The position numbers and the translations under genes are program-made. A stretch of 64,000 nt of DNA from Maribacter_C sp047345145 (lineage in GTDB: Bacteria; Bacteroidota; Bacteroidia; Flavobacteriales; Flavobacteriaceae). The first letter of the stretch is position 1; every line of letters starts with the position of its first letter. The notes under the pieces are model-generated. The model saw only the letters and a program-made list of their open reading frames with translations. It did not search any database and was not told where the DNA came from. This document shows, piece by piece, positions 33,142 to 41,471 of this stretch. Location of the stretch: positions 1 through 64,000 of the forward strand of contig NZ_JBLFER010000002.1 in assembly GCF_047345145.1 (NCBI RefSeq). Reading direction: 5' to 3'.

Positions 33142-34459
33142 TTGGCAAGGTCACTTTAATTTGTTTTAATCGCTTTTTATCCAGACTTTCTACTAAAAAC
33201 TGATAGGCATTGAAATGTACTTTTTCTCCTTTTTTAGGGAAGTTTCCAGCAATTTCGAGAACAAATCCTGCAATGGTCTCAGACTCTCCTTTTTGATTTT
33301 CAAACTCCTCTTGATTTTCAATCTTAACAACGCGATAAAAATCTTTTAGGGCCGTTTTTCCATCAAAAACATAATTGTAATCATCTAATTTAGAGAAAAT
33401 CAAATCTTCATCATCAAACTCGTCACTAATATCACCAACAATTTCTTCTATGATATCTTCCAAAGTTACGATTCCTGAAGTACCTCCATATTCATCAACA
33501 ACAATGGCCAAATGGTTTTTCTTATCTTGGAACTCCGACAGTAAATCATCTAACTTTTTATTTTCTGGAACGAAATAAGGCTCGCGAATTAGCGATACCC
33601 AATTAAAAGTTTTTCTATCAATATAAGGCAACACGTCTTTAACGTAAAGTACCCCTTTAACAGTGTCAATATTTTCTGAAAAAACAGGAATTCTAGAATA
33701 CCCATGCTTTTTGATTTCCTCTAGTACCTCCAAAAACTTCATTTCTTCTCCTAAAGCAAAAATATCAATACGTGGTCGCATAACCTGTTTGGTATCTGTA
33801 TTCCCGAAAGAAACGATTCCCTCTAAAATTTTTTGCTCTTCTCTTGTTGTATCTCCTTCAGACGTTAACTCTAAAGCTTGCGATAAGTGATCAATGCTAA
33901 GATTGGATTTTTCCTTTCCTAATTTATTATACAAGAAAATAGTACTTGACCTCATTGGAAGACTAAGGGGAGAAAAAACAAAGTCTAATGCTTTCAGAGG
34001 ATAGGCCATGAGTTGTGAAAAGCTGGAGCGATTTCGATTGGCATAAACTTTAGGAAGTATCTCACCAAACATCAATATTAAAAAGGTAATTACAACAACT
34101 TCAAGCAAAAAACGAACTGAAACAAGATCAAACAACTTATAGGTAATATCAGAAAACAGGGTATCACCAATGACATTAAACAACAATACAATGCCAATAT
34201 TAATGGCATTATTAGCAATCAAAATTGTAGCTAATAGCTTTTTAGGTCGTTCTAGCAGTTTAACCACAATTGATCCTCGTGTGGTTTTTTGATCGTCAAT
34301 TTCGTTTACTTCGGTTGGTGAAAGTCCGAAAAAAGCAACCTCTGCACCTGAAATTAAAGCTGAACATAAGAGCAGCACTAATAAAATGACCACCTTAAAA
34401 AAGAAAGAGCCGTCAAAAACGATAAAATTTAGCAGAAAACTAAGGGGGTCAGGATCCAA
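33131..34459 (-). CDS. gldE: Gliding motility-associated protein GldE (CorC/CNNM-type, CBS domains)
   Basis: Predicted 442 aa. It has a membrane domain with DUF21/CNNM character (about 15-190: VILLVLLLCSALISGAEVAFFGLSPTEV), then two CBS domains (QVMRPRIDIFALGEEMKFLEVLEEIKKHGYSRIPVFSENIDTVKGVLYVKDVL; AIVVDEYGGTSGIVTLEDIIEEIVGDISDEFDDE) and a CorC-associated C-terminal domain. GldE partially suppresses gldD defects in Flavobacterium, and the family handles Mg2+ or related ions. It is translated with gldD (11-base overlap). Confidence 0.95.
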   Translation of the reverse strand: MDPDPLSFLLNFIVFDGSFFFKVVILLVLLLCSALISGAEVAFFGLSPTEVNEIDDQKTTRGSIVVKLLERPKKLLATILIANNAINIGIVLLFNVIGDTLFSDITYKLFDLVSVRFLLEVVVITFLILMFGEILPKVYANRNRSSFSQLMAYPLKALDFVFSPLSLPMRSSTIFLYNKLGKEKSNLSIDHLSQALELTSEGDTTREEQKILEGIVSFGNTDTKQVMRPRIDIFALGEEMKFLEVLEEIKKHGYSRIPVFSENIDTVKGVLYVKDVLPYIDRKTFNWVSLIREPYFVPENKKLDDLLSEFQDKKNHLAIVVDEYGGTSGIVTLEDIIEEIVGDISDEFDDEDLIFSKLDDYNYVFDGKTALKDFYRVVKIENQEEFENQKGESETIAGFVLEIAGNFPKKGEKVHFNAYQFLVESLDKKRLKQIKVTLPNEA

Positions 34460-34484
34460 TAGTTGCGATTTAGATTTTTATTAA

Positions 34485-34946
34485 TTAAAATGGTAAATCA
34501 TCATCTTGTTCAGGCACATTTACCTGTGAAGTCTCATTTGACACCGCCGGTTTTTGAACCTGAGCTGGTTGAGATTGTGTACTAGCTTGAGCATTTGCCA
34601 TACTCTCTTTCTTAGTAGATAAAAAGGTAAACTCTTGTACATGTACTTCAGTAGTGTACCTTGTATTACCATCTTCACCTTGCCATTGTCGATTTTTTAG
34701 TCGCCCTTCGACATAAATTTTATCACCCTTACTTAAATATTTCTCACAAATTTCGGCGGCTTTATTGCGAACTACAATATTATGCCAGTCTGTATTAGTA
34801 ACACGTTCGCCAGTTTGCTTATTTGTATAACTTTCATTCGTTGCGATAGGAAAACGACCAATACTGCCTCCACCTTCGAAATAGTGCATCTTTACCTCGT
34901 CACCCAAATGCCCGATAAGCATCACCTTATTAAGTGTTCCACTCAT
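34485..34946 (-). CDS. ssb: Single-stranded DNA-binding protein
   Basis: Predicted 153-aa SSB: OB fold at 1-110 (MSGTLNKVMLIGHLGDEVKMHYFE, GDKIYVEGRLKNRQWQGEDGN, TTEVHVQEFTFLS), a Gln/Ser/Pro-rich linker and the acidic interaction tip DDDLPF. It coats single-stranded DNA and recruits repair proteins through the tip. The normal bacterial length is slightly shortened. It lies between mutY and gldE, same direction. Confidence 0.97.
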   Translation of the reverse strand: MSGTLNKVMLIGHLGDEVKMHYFEGGGSIGRFPIATNESYTNKQTGERVTNTDWHNIVVRNKAAEICEKYLSKGDKIYVEGRLKNRQWQGEDGNTRYTTEVHVQEFTFLSTKKESMANAQASTQSQPAQVQKPAVSNETSQVNVPEQDDDLPF

Positions 34947-35026
34947 GTTTTATTTTTAAATTTTCTTATTAAGAAATGTACTGTTTTCGATATTAGATAC
35001 CATTCTTTAAAGTACAAAGAATTGGG

Positions 35027-36085
35027 TCAAAAATACGAAATTTTAGCCGTTTTGATGAAATCTGCAATCAAAACAGGTACGGCATAATCTTCAACTTCCG
35101 CTACCGGAATAGACCCTTCTAATTTGGTGTCGGTCTTAATCAACCAAAAACGAGTGTGTAGGTGTTGATGTGAAAGCTTATGCACAATTAATTTTTCATT
35201 GAAGGGAGTTACTTCTGGAGAATCATGCAATTCTAAAACCTCTGACAAACCACTCAACACCTTTTCTAAACTGATCTCATCGTCGGATTCAAGTAAAGGA
35301 AATTCCCATAGATTCTGCCAAATGCCTTTACCCTTGCGACGTTTTAAAAGTGTTCGCTTCTCTCTATTTTCCGAATCAATTAGGGGCACCAAATAATTGA
35401 AATACCGCTTTCTAACTTTCGTTTTATTTAGCTTAACAGGTAGTTTATCAATCGTATTTTTTTGCAAGGCAACACAACTTTCATTCAAAGGACAACTCAA
35501 GCAATTTGGTTTTTTTGGAGCACATTGAATTGCCCCAAACTCCATAATACCCTGATTATAGTCTCTGATATTATCGGCATTCATTATTTTTCGAGCCAAT
35601 TCTTTAAAATACCTAAGGCCCTCAGTACTATTTATAGGCGTATCAATACCAAAGTAGCGAGCCAAGACTCTATAAACATTACCGTCAACTACCGGTTGTG
35701 GCTCGTCAAAACAAATAGAAGCAATTGCACTTGCAGTATAATCACCAACACCTTTTAGCTTTAAAAGTTCTTTATAGGTTTTAGGAAACTCACCTTCATA
35801 CTCCTCAACAACCATTTTTGCTGTTGCGTGTAGATTGCGTGCTCTCGAATAATAGCCTAGTCCTTGCCATAACTTTAAAACCTGTTCCTCCGAAGCTTTT
35901 GCTAAGTCATAAACTGTTGGAAAATTTGCAACAAACTTCAAATAGTAGGGGGTACCTTGAACTACACGTGTCTGTTGTAGCATGATTTCTGATAGCCAAA
36001 TTTTATAAGGATCTCTAGTTCGTCGCCATGGAAGTGTGCGTTTATTTTGAGCGTACCAGATAAGAATATTTTGAGAAAAAGTCAT
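35027..36085 (-). CDS. mutY: A/G-specific adenine DNA glycosylase
   Basis: Predicted 352 aa from ATG 36085 (MTFSQNILIWYAQNKRTLPWR); GTG 36091 is possible. Helix-hairpin-helix and catalytic Asp region: LLKLKGVGDYTASAIASICFDEPQPVVDGNVYRVLAR. The iron-sulphur loop is C-x6-C-x2-C-x5-C in CAPKKPNCLSCPLNESC. A C-terminal NUDIX-like domain recognises 8-oxoG (KRRKGKGIWQNLWEFPLLE). It removes adenine mispaired with 8-oxoguanine. Confidence 0.97.
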   Translation of the reverse strand: MTFSQNILIWYAQNKRTLPWRRTRDPYKIWLSEIMLQQTRVVQGTPYYLKFVANFPTVYDLAKASEEQVLKLWQGLGYYSRARNLHATAKMVVEEYEGEFPKTYKELLKLKGVGDYTASAIASICFDEPQPVVDGNVYRVLARYFGIDTPINSTEGLRYFKELARKIMNADNIRDYNQGIMEFGAIQCAPKKPNCLSCPLNESCVALQKNTIDKLPVKLNKTKVRKRYFNYLVPLIDSENREKRTLLKRRKGKGIWQNLWEFPLLESDDEISLEKVLSGLSEVLELHDSPEVTPFNEKLIVHKLSHQHLHTRFWLIKTDTKLEGSIPVAEVEDYAVPVLIADFIKTAKISYF

Positions 36086-36243
36086 TAGCACGAAACGATT
36101 GCATCAAAAGTAAGGGTTTATTTATTTAGTGCTTTCTCAAATTCTATTTTTAGTATAATTTCAAAAAATCAACTTTAACACCAAAAGCCCAATGAATTCA
36201 CTTAAAATTAGTCGTTTAAGACTAAAAGAATAAATTTAATTTA

Positions 36244-36251
36244 TATATTTG
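36244..36251 (+). promoter_or_regulatory. Candidate -7 box (TATATTTG) for the HU gene
   Basis: TATATTTG matches TAnnTTTG, 38 bases before the HU start. The -33 element is not distinct. Confidence 0.5.
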
Positions 36252-36288
36252 CTCGCCAAAATTTTATACCTAAAACTTAATTTAAAAG

Positions 36289-36579
36289 ATGACGAAAGCG
36301 GAAATTGTATCGAAAATCTCAGATAAACTGGGAATCGAAAAAGGTGATGTGCAAGCAACAGTAGAATCATTCATGGAGGAGGTAAAATCTTCCTTAGAAA
36401 GTGGCGATAACGTTTACCTACGAGGTTTTGGAAGTTTCATTGTTAAGACAAGAGCTGAAAAAACTGGAAGAAACATTTCAAAAAACACGACAATTAAAAT
36501 TCCTGCTCATAATATTCCTGCATTTAAGCCTGCAAAGGTTTTTGTTGAGGGTGTTAAGAGCAACGTTCAAGTAAAATAA
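36289..36579 (+). CDS. hup: HU-family DNA-binding protein
   Basis: Predicted 96-aa histone-like protein: MTKAEIVSKISDKLGIEKGDVQATVESFMEEVKSSL, then VYLRGFGSFIVKTRAEKTGRNISKNTTIKIPAHNIPAFKPAKVF. This is the HU/IHF fold with the DNA-bending arm (NISKNTTIKIPA). It binds and bends DNA as a dimer and is one of several HU paralogues usual in flavobacteria. It is followed at 27 bases by the 29-aa ribosomal-type gene. Confidence 0.95.
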   Translation: MTKAEIVSKISDKLGIEKGDVQATVESFMEEVKSSLESGDNVYLRGFGSFIVKTRAEKTGRNISKNTTIKIPAHNIPAFKPAKVFVEGVKSNVQVK

Positions 36580-36606
36580 AGTACTAATCATAAAAAGTAA
36601 CCCTTT

Positions 36607-36696
36607 ATGCCAAGTGGTAAGAAAAGAAAAAGACATAAGGTAGCTACTCATAAGCGTAAGAAACGCAGAAGAGCTAACCGTCACAAGAAAAAGTAG
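36607..36696 (+). CDS. 29-aa Arg/Lys-rich ribosomal-type protein (AURKAIP1/COX24, mS38-like)
   Basis: ATG to TAG, 29 codons: MPSGKKRKRHKVATHKRKKR then RRANRHKKK. The composition and the KxKRHKVATHKRKKR core match the tiny AURKAIP1/COX24-domain proteins seen in Bacteroidota, related to mitochondrial mS38. A Bacteroidota-specific ribosomal protein of this kind has been reported in Flavobacterium ribosomes, as far as I recall. The position between hup and rng fits a ribosome or RNA role. Below 60 aa it is easily missed by gene callers. Confidence 0.82.
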   Translation: MPSGKKRKRHKVATHKRKKRRRANRHKKK

Positions 36697-36724
36697 TTGT
36701 AATAACTACTTTTTCACTTTATAC

Positions 36725-36818
36725 GTTCTTTGACATAGAGATTCCAAAAGTGAATTTCGGCAGGTGGTATGCCCCTGTTTCAATATTGTTTAATCCATTT
36801 ATCCGCTCGTAAGCGGAT
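36725..36818 (+). promoter_or_regulatory. Structured leader of rng: boxA-like sequence and two hairpins
   Basis: GTTCTTTGACA (36725-36735) resembles the boxA element found in Bacteroidota rRNA leaders. It is followed by a bulged hairpin CAGGtGG-TATG-CCCCTG (36761-36777) and a 7-bp hairpin ATCCGCT-CGTA-AGCGGAT (36801-36818) ending 18 bases before the GTG start. No T-run follows, so it is not a terminator. A processing or feedback site for RNase G is possible but inferred. Confidence 0.4.
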
Positions 36819-36836
36819 AAGTATAAATAAATTCAG

Positions 36837-38384
36837 GTGAATAGAGAATTAATCGTAAGATCTAGTTCCGACGCCGTCGATTTTGCTTTACTAAAAGATG
36901 GAAAACTTACTGAATTACATAAAGAAGAAGACAATAACGACTTCTCCGTTGGTGATATTTTTCTCGCCAAGGTAAGAAAACCTGTTACCGGTCTAAACGC
37001 AGCTTTCGTAAATGTAGGTTATGAAAAAGATGCTTTTTTGCATTATCATGACCTTGGGCCGCAATTATCTTCAATGTTAAAATTCATTAAGCAAGTTAGT
37101 ACAGGGAAATTAAGAGATTATTCCCTCAAAAACTTTCCAACTGAAAAAGATATAGATAAGCATGGTGTAATAACTGACGTTATTAAAGCCAATCAGTCCT
37201 TATTAGTGCAAATTGTTAAAGAACCCATATCAACCAAAGGCCCAAGAATTAGCTCTGAGCTATCATTAGCTGGGCGTTATTTGGTGATGGTACCTTTTTC
37301 TGATCGTGTATCAGTCTCTCAAAAGATTGCTAGTAGACAAGAAAAAGACAGGTTAAAAAGGCTTGTAAAAAGCATTAAACCCAAAGGTTTCGGAGTAATT
37401 ATCCGTACAGTTGCAGAAGGCAAAAAAGTGGCAGAACTCGACAAAGATCTAGAAAACTTGCTGAACAAATGGTCAGCAATGTGCAAGAAATTATACAAAG
37501 CGCCAACCCCCTCTAAGGTACTTGTTGAAGTCAATAGAGCTTCTAGTATTTTAAGAGACGTTTTTAACGATTCCTATACGGGAATACATGTAGACGACCA
37601 AACGCTTTATAACCAAATTAAAGATTACCTGCTGGAAATTGCACCAGCCAAAGAATCCATTGTAAAACTGCATAGTTCGTCCGTTCCTATTTTTGAGAAA
37701 TTTGGAATAGAAAGACAAATCAAAACCTCTTTTGGCCGTACTGCTACTATGAGTAAAGGTGCATACCTTATCATAGAGCATACCGAAGCATTACACGTAA
37801 TCGATGTAAATAGCGGAAACCGTTCAAATAAGGCCAAAAATCAAGAGGATACTGCCCTAGAGGTAAACTTATTGGCAGCTTCTGAAATAGCAAGGCAATT
37901 ACGCCTTCGCGATATGGGAGGAATAATCGTAGTAGATTTTATCGATATGGTAAAAGCACCACATCGACGAAAACTTTTTGATCATCTTCGTGATGAGATG
38001 AAAGATGATCGTGCGAAGCACAAAATACTACCTCCTAGTAAATTCGGACTCATACAGATTACAAGACAAAGGGTTCGGCCCGAAATGAATATCAAAACAA
38101 CAGAGAAGAACCCAAATGGCAATGGTCAAGAGGTAGAAGCTCCGATTGTTCTGGTTGACAAGATAAATGCCGACCTAGAACGCCTTTTAAAAGGACCGAA
38201 AGCTAATAATGGTATTACTTTAAATATACATCCATTTATAGCTGCGTATTTGACGAAAGGCTTTCCATCTATGCGAACCAAGTGGTTTTTGGAGCATAAG
38301 AAAAGAATTAAAATACAACCTAGAGATGCGTATACGTATCTTGAATACCGTTTTAAAGATAAAGACGGTAAAACTATTTACTAA
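36837..38384 (+). CDS. rng: Ribonuclease G/E family
   Basis: Predicted 515 aa, GTG start (frame begins NRELIVRSSSDAVDFALLKDGKLTELH). S1 domain (about 35-130: VGDIFLAKVRKPVTGLNAAFVNVGYEKDAFLHY), 5'-sensor/RNase H-like region (SKGPRISSELSLAGRYLV), and the catalytic DNase-I-like part with Mg2+ Asp residues in ALHVIDVNSGNRS and GGIIVVDFIDM. The Zn-link Cys pair of E. coli RNase E is not evident. It matures 16S rRNA 5' ends and degrades mRNA. Length is typical of RNase G. Terminator at 38408. Confidence 0.96.
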   Translation: MNRELIVRSSSDAVDFALLKDGKLTELHKEEDNNDFSVGDIFLAKVRKPVTGLNAAFVNVGYEKDAFLHYHDLGPQLSSMLKFIKQVSTGKLRDYSLKNFPTEKDIDKHGVITDVIKANQSLLVQIVKEPISTKGPRISSELSLAGRYLVMVPFSDRVSVSQKIASRQEKDRLKRLVKSIKPKGFGVIIRTVAEGKKVAELDKDLENLLNKWSAMCKKLYKAPTPSKVLVEVNRASSILRDVFNDSYTGIHVDDQTLYNQIKDYLLEIAPAKESIVKLHSSSVPIFEKFGIERQIKTSFGRTATMSKGAYLIIEHTEALHVIDVNSGNRSNKAKNQEDTALEVNLLAASEIARQLRLRDMGGIIVVDFIDMVKAPHRRKLFDHLRDEMKDDRAKHKILPPSKFGLIQITRQRVRPEMNIKTTEKNPNGNGQEVEAPIVLVDKINADLERLLKGPKANNGITLNIHPFIAAYLTKGFPSMRTKWFLEHKKRIKIQPRDAYTYLEYRFKDKDGKTIY

Positions 38385-38407
38385 GCCATTTTGGCTATTA
38401 AAATTTA

Positions 38408-38441
38408 AGCGACCTTTCGGCAACGAAGGGTCGCTTTTTTT
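38408..38441 (+). terminator. Intrinsic terminator of rng
   Basis: AGCGACCTTTCG-GCAA-CGAAGGGTCGCT followed by a T-run; 12-bp stem with one G/T wobble. Confidence 0.93.
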
Positions 38442-38523
38442 GTATCTAGTTATTTTATTTTCATTCCCATGAACATGGGAATCTTAAAGATTTTTGTATT
38501 TTCCTCATACTAAACACAACACT

Positions 38524-38724
38524 ATGAAAGAATACAAGGTTGAGTCTTTTCTTCTCTATTCAAAAATGACTTTTAATACAAAGCATATTATTCAAGACGC
38601 CACAAAGAAAATTCAAGAGCTCTTAGACCAATATGCGCAAGATGGTTGGACTCTTGCTTCAACCGACGCCGTTACTTTTGGTGCTGCAGTATATCATTAT
38701 CTTTATTTTGAGCGTAATAAATAA
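38524..38724 (+). CDS. DUF4177 family small protein
   Basis: Predicted 66 aa from ATG 38524 (MKEYKVESFLLYSKMTFNTKH). It has the DUF4177-type layout: a short strand, a helix with QELLDQYAQDGWTLASTDAV, and a final strand YHYLYFERNK. Family function is unknown. The stop TAA overlaps the ATG of recX (TAATG), so they form an operon. Confidence 0.8.
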   Translation: MKEYKVESFLLYSKMTFNTKHIIQDATKKIQELLDQYAQDGWTLASTDAVTFGAAVYHYLYFERNK

Positions 38725-39224
38725 TGGCAAATTCAGACATTAATCGCTTTCAAAATAAAACAGAAACCTACACCCTAACAGAAGCTACTAAAAAACTAGA
38801 AGGCTACTGCGCCTATCAAGAGCGCTGCCATAAAGAAGTAGTTCAAAAGCTTCGTAATATGAACATGATTACTGAGGCAATAGATGAAATTGTTTCGCAT
38901 TTAATTCAAGAGAATTACCTAAACGAAGAGCGCTTTGCGCAAAGCTTCGCAAGAGGGAAATTCAATATTAAAAAATGGGGTAGAAATCGCATTGTTAATG
39001 AATTGAAGTTTCGGGGAATTTCTAAATACAACATCAAAACGGCGCTAAAAGAAATTGAAGATGAAGCATACCTAAGTACTTTAGATACTCTTTCTCTAAA
39101 ACGCTTAGAAGCTATCAAAGAAACTAATCATCAAAAACGACGGAAAAAACTAGCAGACTACTTGCTATATCGCGGATGGGAAAGTCATTTGGTATATGGT
39201 AAAGTAAAGGAATTGATTCCTTAA
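38724..39224 (+). CDS. recX: Regulatory protein RecX
   Basis: Predicted 166 aa built of three-helix RecX repeats: EATKKLEGYCAYQERCHKEVVQKLRNM, IVSHLIQENYLNEERFAQSFARGKFNIKKWGRNRIVNELKFRGIS, and KKLADYLLYRGWESHLVYGKVKEL. RecX caps RecA filaments and limits recombination. No recA is in the window. The length is normal for flavobacterial RecX. Confidence 0.93.
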   Translation: MANSDINRFQNKTETYTLTEATKKLEGYCAYQERCHKEVVQKLRNMNMITEAIDEIVSHLIQENYLNEERFAQSFARGKFNIKKWGRNRIVNELKFRGISKYNIKTALKEIEDEAYLSTLDTLSLKRLEAIKETNHQKRRKKLADYLLYRGWESHLVYGKVKELIP

Positions 39225-39231
39225 AAATAGA

Positions 39232-40089
39232 TCAGCTCATTGCCCGATTGGTCTTCTCAATTGCTCTTTTATTCTTTCGATCTATCCATTTTTGACCCTG
39301 TAATTTTCGCATGAAAACATCAAAATGACGCATAAAGAAAATATTATAAGCAGCCTCCAAAAAATTTAAGGGATTTCTCGCCAAAGCCCGCAAACTCATT
39401 GAAAAACCAGGCGTCAAATACTTCATATAATGCCAATAACCCTCGGGCATATACAACACTTCACCGTGCTTTAGAACAGATTTAAACCCTTCGGCTTTTT
39501 TCAAGGCTGGCCATTTCTCAAAATCTGGATTTGAGAAATCTATACTTTCATGTGTAATTATCGAATGCGGTACGCGATACAGGTATTTGTTCTCCGATTG
39601 GGGGAAAAGAATACAGAGCTTCTCACCCTCAAAATGAAAGTGAAAAATATTAGCAAAATCAATATCATGGTGCATGAAGGTGTGCGAGTTTTTACCTCCA
39701 AAGAAAAGCATGGGTACACCTTTCAATAGTCGAATGCCAAAATCAGGGTACGAAAAATCCTTTTGTAAAACGGGTACTTCCTTTAAGACATTCCATAGAA
39801 AAATTCGAAACTTCGTAGGTTCCTTTTTCAGTAAATCAATATATTCTGACATCTTCATCTCAGCATGTGGTTCGTTAAAACCATCATCATGATGCACAGG
39901 CCTATCATCATATAAGGGAACAATTTTATCTCCTGCAACTTCCTTGATATAGTCTAGACTCCATTTGGAATGCGCAGCCCAACCATCATCAAATTCTTCA
40001 ATAATCACAGGTTTTTGTGGCTTTAGATAAAGCCGCACAAAATCTTTTTTTGAAATGGATTTTACCCTCGGAATTTCAACTAACTTCAA
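39232..40089 (-). CDS. Cupin-like (JmjC-type) Fe(II)/2-oxoglutarate oxygenase
   Basis: Predicted 285-aa cytoplasmic protein with a cupin_8 core: FVRLYLKPQKPVIIEEF at the N-terminus, the H-x-D metal motif in HTFMHHDIDFANIFHFHFEGEKLCILFP, and the distal His in GEVLYMPEGYWHYMKYLTPGFSMSLRAL. These features mark a JmjC-like hydroxylase, possibly acting on a protein or tRNA. It is convergent with recX with only 7 bases between stops. Confidence 0.86.
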   Translation of the reverse strand: MKLVEIPRVKSISKKDFVRLYLKPQKPVIIEEFDDGWAAHSKWSLDYIKEVAGDKIVPLYDDRPVHHDDGFNEPHAEMKMSEYIDLLKKEPTKFRIFLWNVLKEVPVLQKDFSYPDFGIRLLKGVPMLFFGGKNSHTFMHHDIDFANIFHFHFEGEKLCILFPQSENKYLYRVPHSIITHESIDFSNPDFEKWPALKKAEGFKSVLKHGEVLYMPEGYWHYMKYLTPGFSMSLRALARNPLNFLEAAYNIFFMRHFDVFMRKLQGQKWIDRKNKRAIEKTNRAMS

Positions 40090-40210
40090 TGGAATCTGGG
40101 TTGATTTTAAAGAACAAATTTAGTCAACCTAAAGAAAAGATATTCTTAAAATTTTCTGAAAGAAAAATAGAAACTAAAATGTAAGTTTGGGCCTGTAGAA
40201 GACATTGCTA

Positions 40211-40242
40211 GAAGTGTTTCGATAAGCTCAGCAAGACTAACG
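40211..40242. repeat. REP-like palindrome, GCTGAGCTT-TCGAA family
   Basis: Core TTTCGATAAGCTCAGCAAGAC at 40217-40237, in the spacer after bioB. On the other strand it reads GTCTTGCTGAGCTTATCGAA, which I recognise as a common flavobacterial dispersed repeat. Confidence 0.5.
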
Positions 40243-40259
40243 TATTTCTTAACAGACGC

Positions 40260-41345
40260 TTATTTTGCAGCAGCTTTCGCCTCTTCGTTACGCTCGATTT
40301 TATGGCCAGGGCGCGTCCATTTTGGTTTTTCACCTAAGGGCTGCAATTGAGAATCTTCTGCTTCTACAGTCTTTGGTTGCGATACTTTGGTGAATGGTTT
40401 TTGCGGATTCAAACCTAAGAGTTTGAACATTTCCATATCCTGATTAACATCCGGATTTGGTGTGGTTAACAATTTATCTCCCGCAAAAATAGAATTGGCA
40501 CCTGCGAAAAAGCACATTGCCTGTCCTTCTCTGCTCATTTCCGTTCGACCTGCAGAAAGACGTACTTGTGTCTCTGGCATTACAATACGTGTGGTTGCTA
40601 CCATGCGAATCATATCCCAAATGGCGATGGGTTCCATATCTTCCATAGGAGTGCCTTCTACAGTAACTAAAGCATTAATTGGAACCGATTCTGGTTGCGG
40701 ATTTAAAGAAGTGAGTGCAACTAACATTCCCGCTCTATCTTCTAAAGCTTCTCCCATGCCAATAATTCCACCACTGCAAACAGTTACATTACTTTTGCGA
40801 ACATTGTCAATGGTTTCCAAGCGATCTTCAAAGGCTCTGGTTGAAATCACGTCTTTATAATAATCTTCAGAAGTATCAAGGTTGTGGTTGTAAGCATATA
40901 GTCCGGCTTCTGCCAAACGATTTGCTTGATTTTCAGTAATCATCCCTAAGGTACAGCAGACCTCCATGTCTAACTTGTTAATCGTACGTACCATCTCAAG
41001 AACTTGATCAAACTCTGGTCCGTCTTTCACATTACGCCATGCCGCCCCCATGCAAACTCGAGAACTTCCAGATGCCTTGGCACGCAAAGCCTGAGCTTTC
41101 ACATGCGAAACTGTCATTAAATCATTGCCTTCAATATCAGTATGGTAGCGAGCAGCTTGCGGACAATACCCACAATCTTCAGGGCAACCTCCTGTTTTTA
41201 TTGACAATAAGGTTGAAACCTGAACCGTGTTTGGATCATGATTCTCTCTATGGATTGTTGCCGCTTCATAGAGCAATTCCATCAAAGGCTTATTGTAAAT
41301 ATCTAGGATTTCTTCTTTTGACCAGTTGTGTCTTGCTGTGCTCAT
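40260..41345 (-). CDS. bioB: Biotin synthase
   Basis: Predicted 361-aa radical-SAM enzyme that inserts sulphur into dethiobiotin. Motifs: SIKTGGCPEDCGYCPQAARYH (the CxxxCxxC [4Fe-4S] site), YNHNLDTSEDYY (YNHNLDTS), GGIIGMGE, and the [2Fe-2S] ligand Arg in RLSAGRTEMS. A charged tail of about 35 residues follows the barrel. It is downstream of the ketosynthase gene with its own promoter candidate at 41366. Confidence 0.97.
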   Translation of the reverse strand: MSTARHNWSKEEILDIYNKPLMELLYEAATIHRENHDPNTVQVSTLLSIKTGGCPEDCGYCPQAARYHTDIEGNDLMTVSHVKAQALRAKASGSSRVCMGAAWRNVKDGPEFDQVLEMVRTINKLDMEVCCTLGMITENQANRLAEAGLYAYNHNLDTSEDYYKDVISTRAFEDRLETIDNVRKSNVTVCSGGIIGMGEALEDRAGMLVALTSLNPQPESVPINALVTVEGTPMEDMEPIAIWDMIRMVATTRIVMPETQVRLSAGRTEMSREGQAMCFFAGANSIFAGDKLLTTPNPDVNQDMEMFKLLGLNPQKPFTKVSQPKTVEAEDSQLQPLGEKPKWTRPGHKIERNEEAKAAAK

Positions 41346-41365
41346 ATTCTATTTGAATTCTAGTT

Positions 41366-41396
41366 CAAAAATAAGCTATTCGAAGTCAAAAGCCAA
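41366..41396 (-). promoter_or_regulatory. Candidate promoter of bioB (TTG-N20-TATTTTTG)
   Basis: On the minus strand TTG (41396-41394), a 20-base spacer, and TATTTTTG (41373-41366), 20 bases before the bioB start. Fits the phylum consensus. Confidence 0.55.
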
Positions 41397-41437
41397 TGAA
41401 AGAAAAGTCCAAAATGAATTGGAAATTGATGTTTTTT

Positions 41438-41464
41438 AGTCCTCGACTGCTCTCGAAGGGACAG
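41438..41464. repeat. REP-like palindrome, TCGACTGCxCTCGA family
   Basis: CCTCGACTGCTCTCGAAGGG in the bioB-ketosynthase spacer. It is the same family as the copy at 42015-42048 inside the ketosynthase gene (TTTCGACTGCGCTAGAGG). Confidence 0.55.
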
Positions 41465-41471
41465 TAATTTA

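Noticed and set aside
36721..36836. rRNA or tRNA gene suggested by the boxA-like sequence
   Set aside because: No 16S, 23S or tRNA sequence follows; the stretch is only about 115 bases and leads straight into rng.
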